This document shows, piece after piece, positions 1-6,295 of a DNA stretch of 8,976 nt (positions are counted from its first letter, which is position 1; every line of letters starts with the position of its first letter). The notes under the pieces were generated by a model. That model saw only the letters and a program-made list of their open reading frames with translations. It did not search any database and was not told the origin of the DNA. The stretch comes from a bacterium (GTDB taxonomy: Bacteria; Coprothermobacterota; Coprothermobacteria; Coprothermobacterales; JAADFF01): the NCBI GenBank assembly GCA_027063755.1, contig JAMORD010000073.1:1-8976 (forward strand), read 5' to 3'. A program made the translations under genes and the position numbers.

Positions 1-582
1 TATAAGGGCATCTACTACCTCGCCAAGATTATGCGGTGGTATGCTTGTAGACATACCAACAGCAATACCATTTGAGCCGTTAACGAGAAGATTGGGAAGC
101 AATGTTGGTAGCACAACAGGCTCCTTCAATGTACCGTCAAAGTTTGGCATCATATCAACGGTATCTTTATCAATATCTTTCAGCATCTCAAGGGCTATCT
201 TGTGAAGTCTAACCTCTGTATAACGCATAGCAGCAGCACTATCGCCATCCATAGAGCCGAAGTTACCTTGACCATCTATAAGGGGATATCTCATATTGAA
301 ATCTTGAGCCATTCTTACAAGAGCGTCGTAAACAGCACTATCACCATGGGGGTGATATTTACCAAGCACTTCACCAACAACACGGGCAGATTTTTTATAA
401 GGTCTATCGGGAAGATTCCCCGTATCATACATGGCATACAAAATACGCCTCTGAACAGGCTTTAAACCATCTCTTACATCGGGAAGTGCCCTTCCCACAA
501 TAACAGACATAGCATAATCAAGATATGACTGCTTAAGCTCGTCTGTCAATTTCCTATACCTGATATTATCAAACATACCCAC
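1..582 (-). CDS. gyrA: DNA gyrase subunit A, N-terminal part (runs off window start)
   Basis: GyrA is the DNA breakage-reunion subunit of the A2B2 gyrase that introduces negative supercoils. The 194 visible codons cover the N-terminal arm and the winged-helix start. They read M-F-D-N-I-R near the N-terminus, then the family blocks [71 protein letters not shown] and [18 protein letters not shown]. The active-site tyrosine, expected just after the R-Y-T-E motif, is replaced by nothing unusual: the motif AAAMRYTE is intact and contains it. I chose GTG at 582-580 because a GAGGTG Shine-Dalgarno at 595-590 lies at normal spacing; ATG at 576-574 is the alternative. It starts 16 nt after the gyrB stop, so it is almost certainly co-transcribed. 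The C-terminal beta-pinwheel lies outside the window, so gyrase versus topoisomerase IV rests on the gyrB linkage and the overall sequence. Confidence 0.95.
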   Translation of the reverse strand, partial: MGMFDNIRYRKLTDELKQSYLDYAMSVIVGRALPDVRDGLKPVQRRILYAMYDTGNLPDRPYKKSARVVGEVLGKYHPHGDSAVYDALVRMAQDFNMRYPLIDGQGNFGSMDGDSAAAMRYTEVRLHKIALEMLKDIDKDTVDMMPNFDGTLKEPVVLPTLLPNLLVNGSNGIAVGMSTSIPPHNLGEVVDALI

Positions 583-589
583 TGTGCAT

Positions 590-595
590 CACCTC
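590..595 (-). promoter_or_regulatory. Ribosome binding site of gyrA
   Basis: GAGGTG on the minus strand lies within the 16-nt gap between the gyrB stop and gyrA. Its distance suits the GTG at 582 (about 7-9 nt) better than the ATG at 576 (about 13-15 nt), and so favours the GTG start. Confidence 0.55.
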
Positions 596-598
596 AAA

Positions 599-2536
599 CT
601 AAATATCAAGATTCTTAACTTCAAGAGCATGTTCTTCTATAAATCTTCTACGGGGTTCCACTTTTTCCCCCATGAGAACACTCATAATTTCATCAGCCTC
701 GGCTGCATCGTCAACGGTTACCTGAAGAAGAATCCTTCTACGAGGATCCATTGTTGTTGCCCAAAGCTGCTCGGCATTCATCTCACCAAGACCCTTGTAT
801 CGCTGAATTTCATACTTACTTATTCCCTGATTCTCTAAATCTTTAACAAGGGCATCTAACTCTTCATCGGAATATATATACTGAACCTGCTTATTCTTGC
901 CTCTACCCCATTCAACCTTATATAGAGGGGCAAGGGCTATATATACATGCCCATTCTCTACAAGGGGCTTCATAAAACGATAGAAGAAAGTAAGGAGCAA
1001 TGTTCTAATATGGGCTCCATCAACATCAGCATCTGTCATGATAATAATCTTGTTGTATCTTAACTTGGAAATATCAAGGTCATCACCAATACCTGTACCA
1101 ATAGCAGATATGAGATCGCGAATTTCCCGATTGGACAAAATCTTATCCAGTGATGCCTTTTCAACATTGAGAATTTTACCTCTAAGCGGAAGTATAGCCT
1201 GATGGGCCCTATCTCTGGCTTGCTTGGCACTACCACCGGCTGAATCCCCCTCAACAATAAACAGCTCTCTGTGTTCTGGATTTTTATCAGAACAATCAGC
1301 TAGCTTACCAGGGAGCAGTCCACCGGCTTTTTTGGCTTGCCTCTTTACAAGCTCACGGCTCTTTCTCGCCGCTTCTCTTGCCCTTTTAGCAAGCTCTATA
1401 CGCTCAAGGACGGCCTTTAACTCTGAGGTACGTGTAGCAAAATATGTATCAACAGCATCGTATGTAATCTTATCTATAACCGATCGGACCCAAGAAGTAC
1501 CCAGTTTCCCCTTTGTCTGTCCCTCAAACTGAGGCTCAGGCAACTTAACAGATACAACAGCCCTTAGTCCTTCTTTGACATCTTCTGCAGTGTAAGACTG
1601 TTTTTCCTTGAGTACCCCTTCACGACGGGCAAGGTCATTTATAGCCCTGACAAGCCCTCTACGGAAACCCGATACATGGGTACCACCATCGGCTGTGCGA
1701 ATAGAGTTAACAAACGAATATATAGTTTCGCCATCATTTTCTACATATTGAAAGGCCACTTCAACCTCTAAATGGGCTTTGCCATCAGGCGAATCACCTT
1801 CACTTTTAAAATAAACACTTTCAGAAAGAATGGGTTTGGCTTGTCCAATAATTTCAAGAAGAAGTTCTTTTATTCCCTCTTCAGAATATAGCTCTTTTCT
1901 ATCACCGGTAAACTCATCTATAATAATAAACTTCACCTTGGGATTTAGATATGACAATTCTTCCAAACGATCATAGATAATATCATAGTCAAACTTTGTT
2001 GTCTCAAAAATCTCAGCATCTGGTTTAAATCTTACACGGGTCCCACGCTTGTCTACACCTTCCTCAACAACAGTAAGTGGTTCTATAACCTTACCTCTCT
2101 CAAAACGCATTCTGTAATGTTTTCCGTCACGCCATACATCAACAACAAGCCACTCACTAAGGGCATTAACAACAGTTACACCAACACCATGCAGACCACC
2201 TGACACCTTATAGGCTTTGCTATCAAACTTACCACCAGCATGGAGTTTGGTAAAAACAACTTCCAGTGCTGATTTACCGGTCTTAGGATGTATATCAACC
2301 GGTATACCTCTACCGTTATCTTCCACAGATACAGAACCATCGGTATGCAGTGTTACGATTATTTCATCGGCATAACCTGCCATTGCCTCGTCAACAGAGT
2401 TATCAAGAATTTCCCACACAAGATGGTGAAGACCACGCCAATCTGTGCTCCCAATGTACATAGCCGGCCTTTTTCTTACGCCTTCTATCTGCTCTAAAAC
2501 AACAATATTATCCGCTTTATACTCTCCCACACGCAC
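599..2536 (-). CDS. gyrB: DNA gyrase subunit B
   Basis: This is the ATPase and TOPRIM subunit of gyrase, 645 residues and the usual length for the short (non-proteobacterial) form. The GHKL ATPase domain shows the catalytic Glu42 in WEILDNSVDEA, DNGRGIP at 73-79, GGLHGVG at 113-119 and the transducer lysine in QTKGKLG (Lys342). The TOPRIM domain follows with the EGDSAGGSA block starting at Glu429 and the metal-binding DADVD at 502-506. The C-terminal RYKGLGEMNAEQLW block (579-592) is GyrB-like and argues against ParE. The start is GTG at 2536, sharing its G with the TAG stop of the upstream dciA gene. A GTG two codons later (2530) lies at better distance from the AGGAGG and may be the true start. 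It is followed after 16 nt by gyrA. No truncation or missing catalytic residue is seen. Confidence 0.98.
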   Translation of the reverse strand: MRVGEYKADNIVVLEQIEGVRKRPAMYIGSTDWRGLHHLVWEILDNSVDEAMAGYADEIIVTLHTDGSVSVEDNGRGIPVDIHPKTGKSALEVVFTKLHAGGKFDSKAYKVSGGLHGVGVTVVNALSEWLVVDVWRDGKHYRMRFERGKVIEPLTVVEEGVDKRGTRVRFKPDAEIFETTKFDYDIIYDRLEELSYLNPKVKFIIIDEFTGDRKELYSEEGIKELLLEIIGQAKPILSESVYFKSEGDSPDGKAHLEVEVAFQYVENDGETIYSFVNSIRTADGGTHVSGFRRGLVRAINDLARREGVLKEKQSYTAEDVKEGLRAVVSVKLPEPQFEGQTKGKLGTSWVRSVIDKITYDAVDTYFATRTSELKAVLERIELAKRAREAARKSRELVKRQAKKAGGLLPGKLADCSDKNPEHRELFIVEGDSAGGSAKQARDRAHQAILPLRGKILNVEKASLDKILSNREIRDLISAIGTGIGDDLDISKLRYNKIIIMTDADVDGAHIRTLLLTFFYRFMKPLVENGHVYIALAPLYKVEWGRGKNKQVQYIYSDEELDALVKDLENQGISKYEIQRYKGLGEMNAEQLWATTMDPRRRILLQVTVDDAAEADEIMSVLMGEKVEPRRRFIEEHALEVKNLDI

Positions 2537-3003
2537 TACCTCCTCTCTACCATCTGACTCTTTAGCCAGGTTATAGCCAGTTTTCTGCGTATCTCATCAT
2601 CAGTTACCATAGAAAACTTTTCACAAGCTTTTCTCACATCTTCTTCAGAAAACTGCCACCGATTATCTTCTGCTTCTGTATTTTCTGTGATATCGTCATC
2701 TATCTCTGGTCTAATCACCTTTATAACAATACGGGCAACTGGAAATCCATAGGCTCTTAGTGCTTTAACAAACTCTCTTTCATATCTTTTTATAGCTGAT
2801 GCTACAGCAGGTGAATATACTCCTATATGCACATCCTCGCTATAAATACCCAGCGGTTCTGACAGAGATGATAAATCAAGTATTTTTCTGTTTTTCTGTA
2901 TACGCATAATTTCTTTCCAAAGACTCCTAAGCCTTAAATAGGCTCTAACGCTGGGGGCAGCAGAAGAAAACAAATCATCAGCTATATCTTTCATATTCCT
3001 CAC
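2536..3003 (-). CDS. dciA: DciA/DUF721 family protein, predicted replicative-helicase operator
   Basis: A 155-residue protein of the DUF721 family, whose studied members (DciA) help load the DnaB helicase in bacteria lacking DnaC/DnaI loaders. Visible family features are the LRSLWKEIM block near residues 25-33, the alternating hydrophobic strand DVHIGVYSPAVASAIKRYE (about 57-75), corresponding to the family's 'l.v.v.s..w...l' core, and the strand ARIVIKVIRPE near 90-100. The acidic stretch DDDITENTEAED (about 102-113) and the helical C-terminal tail are less conserved. Its place directly upstream of gyrB is the classic position of this family and is a major part of the call. The GTG start at 3003 overlaps the TGA stop of the LCP gene by 4 nt (GTGA), with an AGGTGG a few bases upstream, so it is probably translationally coupled. 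An ATG three codons downstream (2994) is a less likely start. Sequence similarity alone is weak, as is usual for this family. Confidence 0.8.
   Translation of the reverse strand: MRNMKDIADDLFSSAAPSVRAYLRLRSLWKEIMRIQKNRKILDLSSLSEPLGIYSEDVHIGVYSPAVASAIKRYEREFVKALRAYGFPVARIVIKVIRPEIDDDITENTEAEDNRWQFSEEDVRKACEKFSMVTDDEIRRKLAITWLKSQMVERR
2539..2544 (-). promoter_or_regulatory. Ribosome binding site of gyrB
   Basis: A perfect AGGAGG lies inside the last codons of dciA. It is only 2 nt from the first GTG (2536) but 8 nt from the second in-frame GTG (2530-2528). The spacing argues that translation starts at the second GTG, giving a GyrB two residues shorter. Confidence 0.6.
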
Positions 3004-4625
3004 GGTGTACCACCTGTTGCCGTTGTTGATGTAACTGATGCTGAAGGCGTTGTTTGGATATTTGTTACCGTAGAAGTTATAGACGAAGTAGAGGATTGTT
3101 TTGTCGTTACTGTCGTGGTTGTGGCCACTGTTGTTGCCGTTAATGTCACAGTAGCATTACCCTTCTTAGATGTTCTCTTAGACTCTCGCTTAGAACTATG
3201 TGCAGATGTTGAAGTTTTCTGCTCCTTAGTACTGGTAGAAGTTGTTGCTGTAGAAGGTGTTTCAGGCTTTTGACAGTGTCCCAGCTGTGCAACTGTTCTA
3301 TCAGGGTGAATACCTTCTATATACTGAGAGGCAATCTCAGCACCAAACACCCTTATATAAAAATCTTTCAACCATGTATCATCAAACTTAAGAGCAGAGA
3401 CGGGGACAGTTAAATCTGCTGCATAACAACCCCACACATCATAAACCTTGAGAGTATCAGAGGTTATATGATAATCTTTAACATCATATGCAAGCTTAAT
3501 CCACTTGTCAGGAGAGGTATCTGAAACAATTTCGTTTCCCCATATCTTCATTAGGTCATCTGCAAGGGACAGTGATAATTTACTCAATACCTGTCTTTTT
3601 ATTTCAGAAGATGTAAGAAACTTCATCTGCCTTTCAACACGTTCTATATCACTGGTACGGGAGCGCCAGAATACAAGAAATCTTCTTCCATCAAGATGAA
3701 CATCTCCCGGGCCAAGACATGTACCTCCACGACAGACCCAATCATGACTACGACAACATATACGCCTATCAAGATGAACATCTATTCCCCCTAAAGCATC
3801 AATAAAGTCTACAGCCCCTTTAAATGAAAAAATAATATACCTGTCTATACGAACGCCAAAGTTATACTCCAAAGTTTTTATGAGTGAGTCTGCACCATCT
3901 TCAGGATCACCGGCCTTAGAATATATAAATGCATGGGCAAGCTTCGTATAAGACTTTAGACGAGGGATATATACAATAGTATCCCTGGGAACAGAAAGTA
4001 TCGTAATGCTACTGGTATTTGGATTAATAAATAACAGCATGACAGAATCATTATGTCCATATAAAATACCATTACGTGAATCTATACCGGCCACAAGCCA
4101 CACAGCCGGTTTAGTGAGTTTCCTTACAACAATTATGTGTTTTCCTTTATACCGCGAAAGCTGGTTTACGGGAATTTGGTTCCCGGACACAGGATCAATA
4201 AATAACACATCTTGCGATTTGTCAGGATATATCATAAGTTTCTCTTTTGTCTTCAATATGACCGATACCTGCTTGTTGTTATACCATTTGGCATTCCGAG
4301 AAGTAATAATATGTCCCGACCCCGACTTTATGGCAATAATATTAGAAGCGTCAGGCGATATAGTACCAGAAGTAGAAACTACGAAAAATTTGTTTTTTTC
4401 TACAACAAGTGTCCCTGTCTGCGTAACATACTTATCTACATACACCTCTACATATAGCTCCTTACCCTCACCCTTTACAGTCCCTTCTTCCTTCTTTTCT
4501 ACGGTGTTATTGCCATTCCAGATATTGGCACTACCAACAGTATAGGCCCAATATCCAATACCGACAACTAAACCTAAAACCAAAAACGACACTATATAAA
4601 ACATTTTTTTCTTTATACTCACCAC
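3000..4625 (-). CDS. LytR-CpsA-Psr (LCP) family cell-wall protein with Ser/Thr-rich tail
   Basis: LCP enzymes are membrane-anchored extracellular phosphotransferases that attach polyprenyl-linked glycopolymers to peptidoglycan or proteins. Residues 1-30 form a basic start and one membrane segment. Residues 55-170 are a beta-rich region I do not recognise. The LCP core spans about 175-345: LVAGIDSR, NDSVMLLFINP, the SVPRDT motif (211-216) with its Arg-Asp pair, KLAHAFIYS, a GADSLIKTLEYNFGVRIDRYI stretch, ALGGIDVHLD and the distal arginines in FWRSRTSDIERVERQ. Between the last two blocks sits an unusual Cys cluster (C290, C291, C298, C303). Residues 453-541 are almost pure Thr/Ser with a few Lys, resembling a wall-spanning or O-glycosylated stalk. 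It is the first gene of the dciA-gyrBA operon. The GTG start (4625; a second GTG follows at 4622) has a strong AGGAGG. It could transfer teichoic-acid-like or other glycopolymers; the substrate cannot be read from sequence. Confidence 0.9.
   Translation of the reverse strand: MVSIKKKMFYIVSFLVLGLVVGIGYWAYTVGSANIWNGNNTVEKKEEGTVKGEGKELYVEVYVDKYVTQTGTLVVEKNKFFVVSTSGTISPDASNIIAIKSGSGHIITSRNAKWYNNKQVSVILKTKEKLMIYPDKSQDVLFIDPVSGNQIPVNQLSRYKGKHIIVVRKLTKPAVWLVAGIDSRNGILYGHNDSVMLLFINPNTSSITILSVPRDTIVYIPRLKSYTKLAHAFIYSKAGDPEDGADSLIKTLEYNFGVRIDRYIIFSFKGAVDFIDALGGIDVHLDRRICCRSHDWVCRGGTCLGPGDVHLDGRRFLVFWRSRTSDIERVERQMKFLTSSEIKRQVLSKLSLSLADDLMKIWGNEIVSDTSPDKWIKLAYDVKDYHITSDTLKVYDVWGCYAADLTVPVSALKFDDTWLKDFYIRVFGAEIASQYIEGIHPDRTVAQLGHCQKPETPSTATTSTSTKEQKTSTSAHSSKRESKRTSKKGNATVTLTATTVATTTTVTTKQSSTSSITSTVTNIQTTPSASVTSTTATGGTP
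3003..3269 (-). repeat. Low-complexity Thr/Ser-coding C-terminal tail of the LCP gene
   Basis: About 89 codons dominated by Thr and Ser, with a Lys/Arg-containing patch in the middle (about residues 467-489). It ends the LCP protein outside the membrane. The codons vary, so selection appears to act on the amino-acid composition. Confidence 0.7.
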
Positions 4626-4629
4626 TTAT

Positions 4630-4636
4630 CCCTCCT
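4630..4636 (-). promoter_or_regulatory. Ribosome binding site of the LCP gene
   Basis: AGGAGGG on the minus strand lies about 5 nt before GTG 4625 and 8 nt before the adjacent in-frame GTG 4622. Either can serve as start, changing the protein by one residue. Confidence 0.7.
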
Positions 4637-4654
4637 ATAGCGTAATGCCTATAT

Positions 4655-4660
4655 ATTATA
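4655..4660 (-). promoter_or_regulatory. Predicted -10 box of the LCP-dciA-gyrB-gyrA operon
   Basis: A perfect TATAAT on the minus strand lies about 30 nt before the LCP start codon. A GTGAAT 16 nt further upstream (minus strand, near 4677-4682) matches the -35 consensus at only three of six positions. Transcription would begin near 4648, leaving a short leader that contains the AGGAGGG. The surrounding DNA is AT-rich, so a chance match is possible. It is the only promoter-like element seen upstream of gyrB in this window. Confidence 0.45.
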
Positions 4661-4672
4661 TCAGTAGTCATG

Positions 4673-4678
4673 TATAAT
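4673..4678 (+). promoter_or_regulatory. Predicted -10 box of the transglycosylase-amidase gene
   Basis: A perfect TATAAT on the plus strand, immediately preceded by TG, lies 12 nt before ATG 4691. No good -35 is seen at the expected distance. If used, transcription would start near 4685, so the mRNA would be almost leaderless and the ATG at 4670 would not be transcribed. This supports starting the protein at 4691. Confidence 0.4.
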
Positions 4679-4690
4679 TCACTTGGAGCC

Positions 4691-6295
4691 ATGAAAAAAA
4701 TATATACTATTACGATAATCATCTTAACGATAATTGGTAGTTTAGTAATGCTATCAGTATCCGCCTTGTTGAATCCCCAAGTTGTTGATATAGAAATAGG
4801 GAATAATTTCATTAAATTAACACCTATCCCACACAATATGACGATAGTGCGAGAAAATTTCTATAACTTATATAAATTTCAAGATACCACAATAGGTAAT
4901 TCATCGTCTACTCACTCATCATCCATTACTTTGCTCGTAACATATCCACTAACGCTAATTACTCCGACAGATTATATAGCAACTACCACAGAAAAAAGCC
5001 TCATTATCGCCTCACAAGATTTCCTTATAGCTACACCAACGACATCACCCACACCTACCACCCCCACCACTGCTACAACCTCAACAGGTACCAGTACAGG
5101 AACTGAAACAGCAACATCATCCAAAACTCATACGGCTACTCCCCACATCACCATTGCCGATATCAACCTCATACCACCACCGGAAAGGAAACATACATTT
5201 CTATTTCTATCGGGAGAAGAACTATACGAAATCCTAATGGCATATACCCGATACCACGAAATAAACACACCAACAGAGACGGTTAAATCTATCGCATACA
5301 GTACAGCCAAGTGGAGTAAAACTTTTGGCATTGACCCGCTACTCATACTGGCCCAAATAAGATGGGAAAGTAAATTTAAACCTTATGCACGCAGCAAAAG
5401 CGATGCTAAAGGCCTTATGCAACTGAAAGATTTTGTATATCAACCCATCGCGAGATTTTTAGGGTTAGATACAAGCACAAACGCCATATACGATATTGAC
5501 AACAATATTGCCGCTGGCACATATTATATGTACTACAAGATGAGAACTTGGGGCACAGAAACCGGGGCACTTGGTGCCTATCTCTTAGGAGATACCGGCT
5601 ACCTACAAGCGCTCTGGAATGAAACGGAAGGAAAAGACTCTATAGGCACTACATATAACAAATACATTGCCAAGATTATGAATACTCGTAATGAACTAAG
5701 GTCATATATAGGTCTCCCTCCATATGACAGAACTCTTATTGTATACATATCACCAGGACATGGTACCTATGATAATGGCTATTACGATATGGGAGCTATT
5801 GTTGGAAAATACTATGAAAGCCGTATTAATCTCGGTATCGCCTTAAAATTGAAAAACATATTGGAAACAAAGGGCATTACAGTATACATTGCCCGAACTA
5901 AGGAAAACGATCCAGAAACTCCTTATCTATCTGAAAGGGTACGCATGATTAACCTTATTCACCCCAATGTCGTTATCAGCATCCATGCCAATGCCAATCC
6001 TTATTCAAAATCTATACGAGGATACGAAATATACTACCGCAAGGCATACGATAAGTTTCTTGCGAGGTCAATAGACAAATCAATGAATCTCAGCAGTCCT
6101 ATCCCCAAACATAAAGAGCCTAAATACATGAAGCTCATTATATTATCTGGTTGGCCACCATCTGTTCTCATAGAGACAGGATATATGACAAATAGCCAAG
6201 ACCTGAGTATACTTCTCAGCGATAATTATCAATGGGCTATAGCACAGTCTATAGCCGAGGGGGTTTTAACCTTTCTTGGAAACAGTAACCGTTAA
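4691..6295 (+). CDS. Secreted bifunctional lytic transglycosylase / N-acetylmuramoyl-L-alanine amidase
   Basis: A predicted exported wall hydrolase of 534 residues with two catalytic domains. I chose ATG 4691 because MKKIYTITIIILTIIG is a typical signal peptide or anchor and a TATAAT lies just upstream; ATG 4670 would add seven residues. Numbered from 4691, residues 1-28 are the signal/anchor, 30-110 are unrecognised and 114-152 form a Thr/Ser/Pro-rich linker. The lysozyme-like SLT domain (about 195-335) has catalytic Glu226 in RWESKF and GLMQL at 241-245, and would cleave the MurNAc-GlcNAc glycosidic bond. The Amidase_3 domain (about 348-530) has the zinc ligands His357 (SPGHG), Glu376 (YYESR) and His432 (SIHAN) plus the catalytic Glu495 in VLIETGYMTN. 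It would cut between MurNAc and L-Ala. All key residues are present. It is divergent from the LCP gene and its last 20 nt overlap the next gene. Confidence 0.93.
   Translation: MKKIYTITIIILTIIGSLVMLSVSALLNPQVVDIEIGNNFIKLTPIPHNMTIVRENFYNLYKFQDTTIGNSSSTHSSSITLLVTYPLTLITPTDYIATTTEKSLIIASQDFLIATPTTSPTPTTPTTATTSTGTSTGTETATSSKTHTATPHITIADINLIPPPERKHTFLFLSGEELYEILMAYTRYHEINTPTETVKSIAYSTAKWSKTFGIDPLLILAQIRWESKFKPYARSKSDAKGLMQLKDFVYQPIARFLGLDTSTNAIYDIDNNIAAGTYYMYYKMRTWGTETGALGAYLLGDTGYLQALWNETEGKDSIGTTYNKYIAKIMNTRNELRSYIGLPPYDRTLIVYISPGHGTYDNGYYDMGAIVGKYYESRINLGIALKLKNILETKGITVYIARTKENDPETPYLSERVRMINLIHPNVVISIHANANPYSKSIRGYEIYYRKAYDKFLARSIDKSMNLSSPIPKHKEPKYMKLIILSGWPPSVLIETGYMTNSQDLSILLSDNYQWAIAQSIAEGVLTFLGNSNR
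5030..5146 (+). repeat. Low-complexity Thr/Ser/Pro-coding segment in the amidase gene
   Basis: A run of ACN and TCN codons encoding an almost uninterrupted Thr/Ser/Pro/Gly linker between the N-terminal part and the transglycosylase domain. Codons are mixed (ACA, ACC, ACT, ACG), so it is a protein-level low-complexity linker and not a DNA microsatellite. Such linkers often span the wall or carry O-glycans. Confidence 0.7.
6257..6263 (+). promoter_or_regulatory. Possible ribosome binding site of the HD-domain gene
   Basis: GAGGGGG inside the end of the amidase gene, 12 nt before TTG 6276. The spacing is longer than usual. No other start candidate lies between the in-frame TAA at 6267-6269 and the HD motif, so TTG 6276 is the only start that keeps the motif. 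Confidence 0.4.

Larger units (their letters stand above)
4626..4690. promoter_or_regulatory. Divergent promoter region between the LCP operon and the amidase-HD pair
   Basis: The only intergenic stretch of more than 20 nt in the window. It holds two oppositely oriented TATAAT boxes about 12 nt apart and the Shine-Dalgarno of the LCP gene. The two promoters are so close that RNA polymerase binding at one would hinder the other, giving possible reciprocal control of an envelope-building and a wall-cutting gene. No operator palindrome is evident. Confidence 0.55.

Noticed and set aside
1224-1532. 102-codon plus-strand open frame inside gyrB
   Set aside because: Antisense to the conserved TOPRIM-proximal part of gyrB; composition reflects the opposite strand.
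599-2536. Topoisomerase IV subunit ParE instead of GyrB
   Set aside because: The protein has GyrB-like C-terminal blocks and sits in the classic dciA-gyrB-gyrA order.
4006-4545. 179-codon plus-strand open frame opposite the LCP gene
   Set aside because: It lies fully antisense to a well-supported LCP gene, shows no family motif and fits a chance shadow frame.
4670-4690. ATG at 4670 as the start of the amidase gene
   Set aside because: No ribosome site precedes it, it overlaps a perfect TATAAT, and the signal peptide begins neatly at ATG 4691.
4531-4836. 101-codon minus-strand open frame across the divergent promoter region
   Set aside because: It overlaps the starts of two supported genes in another frame and shows no recognisable domain or convincing ribosome site.
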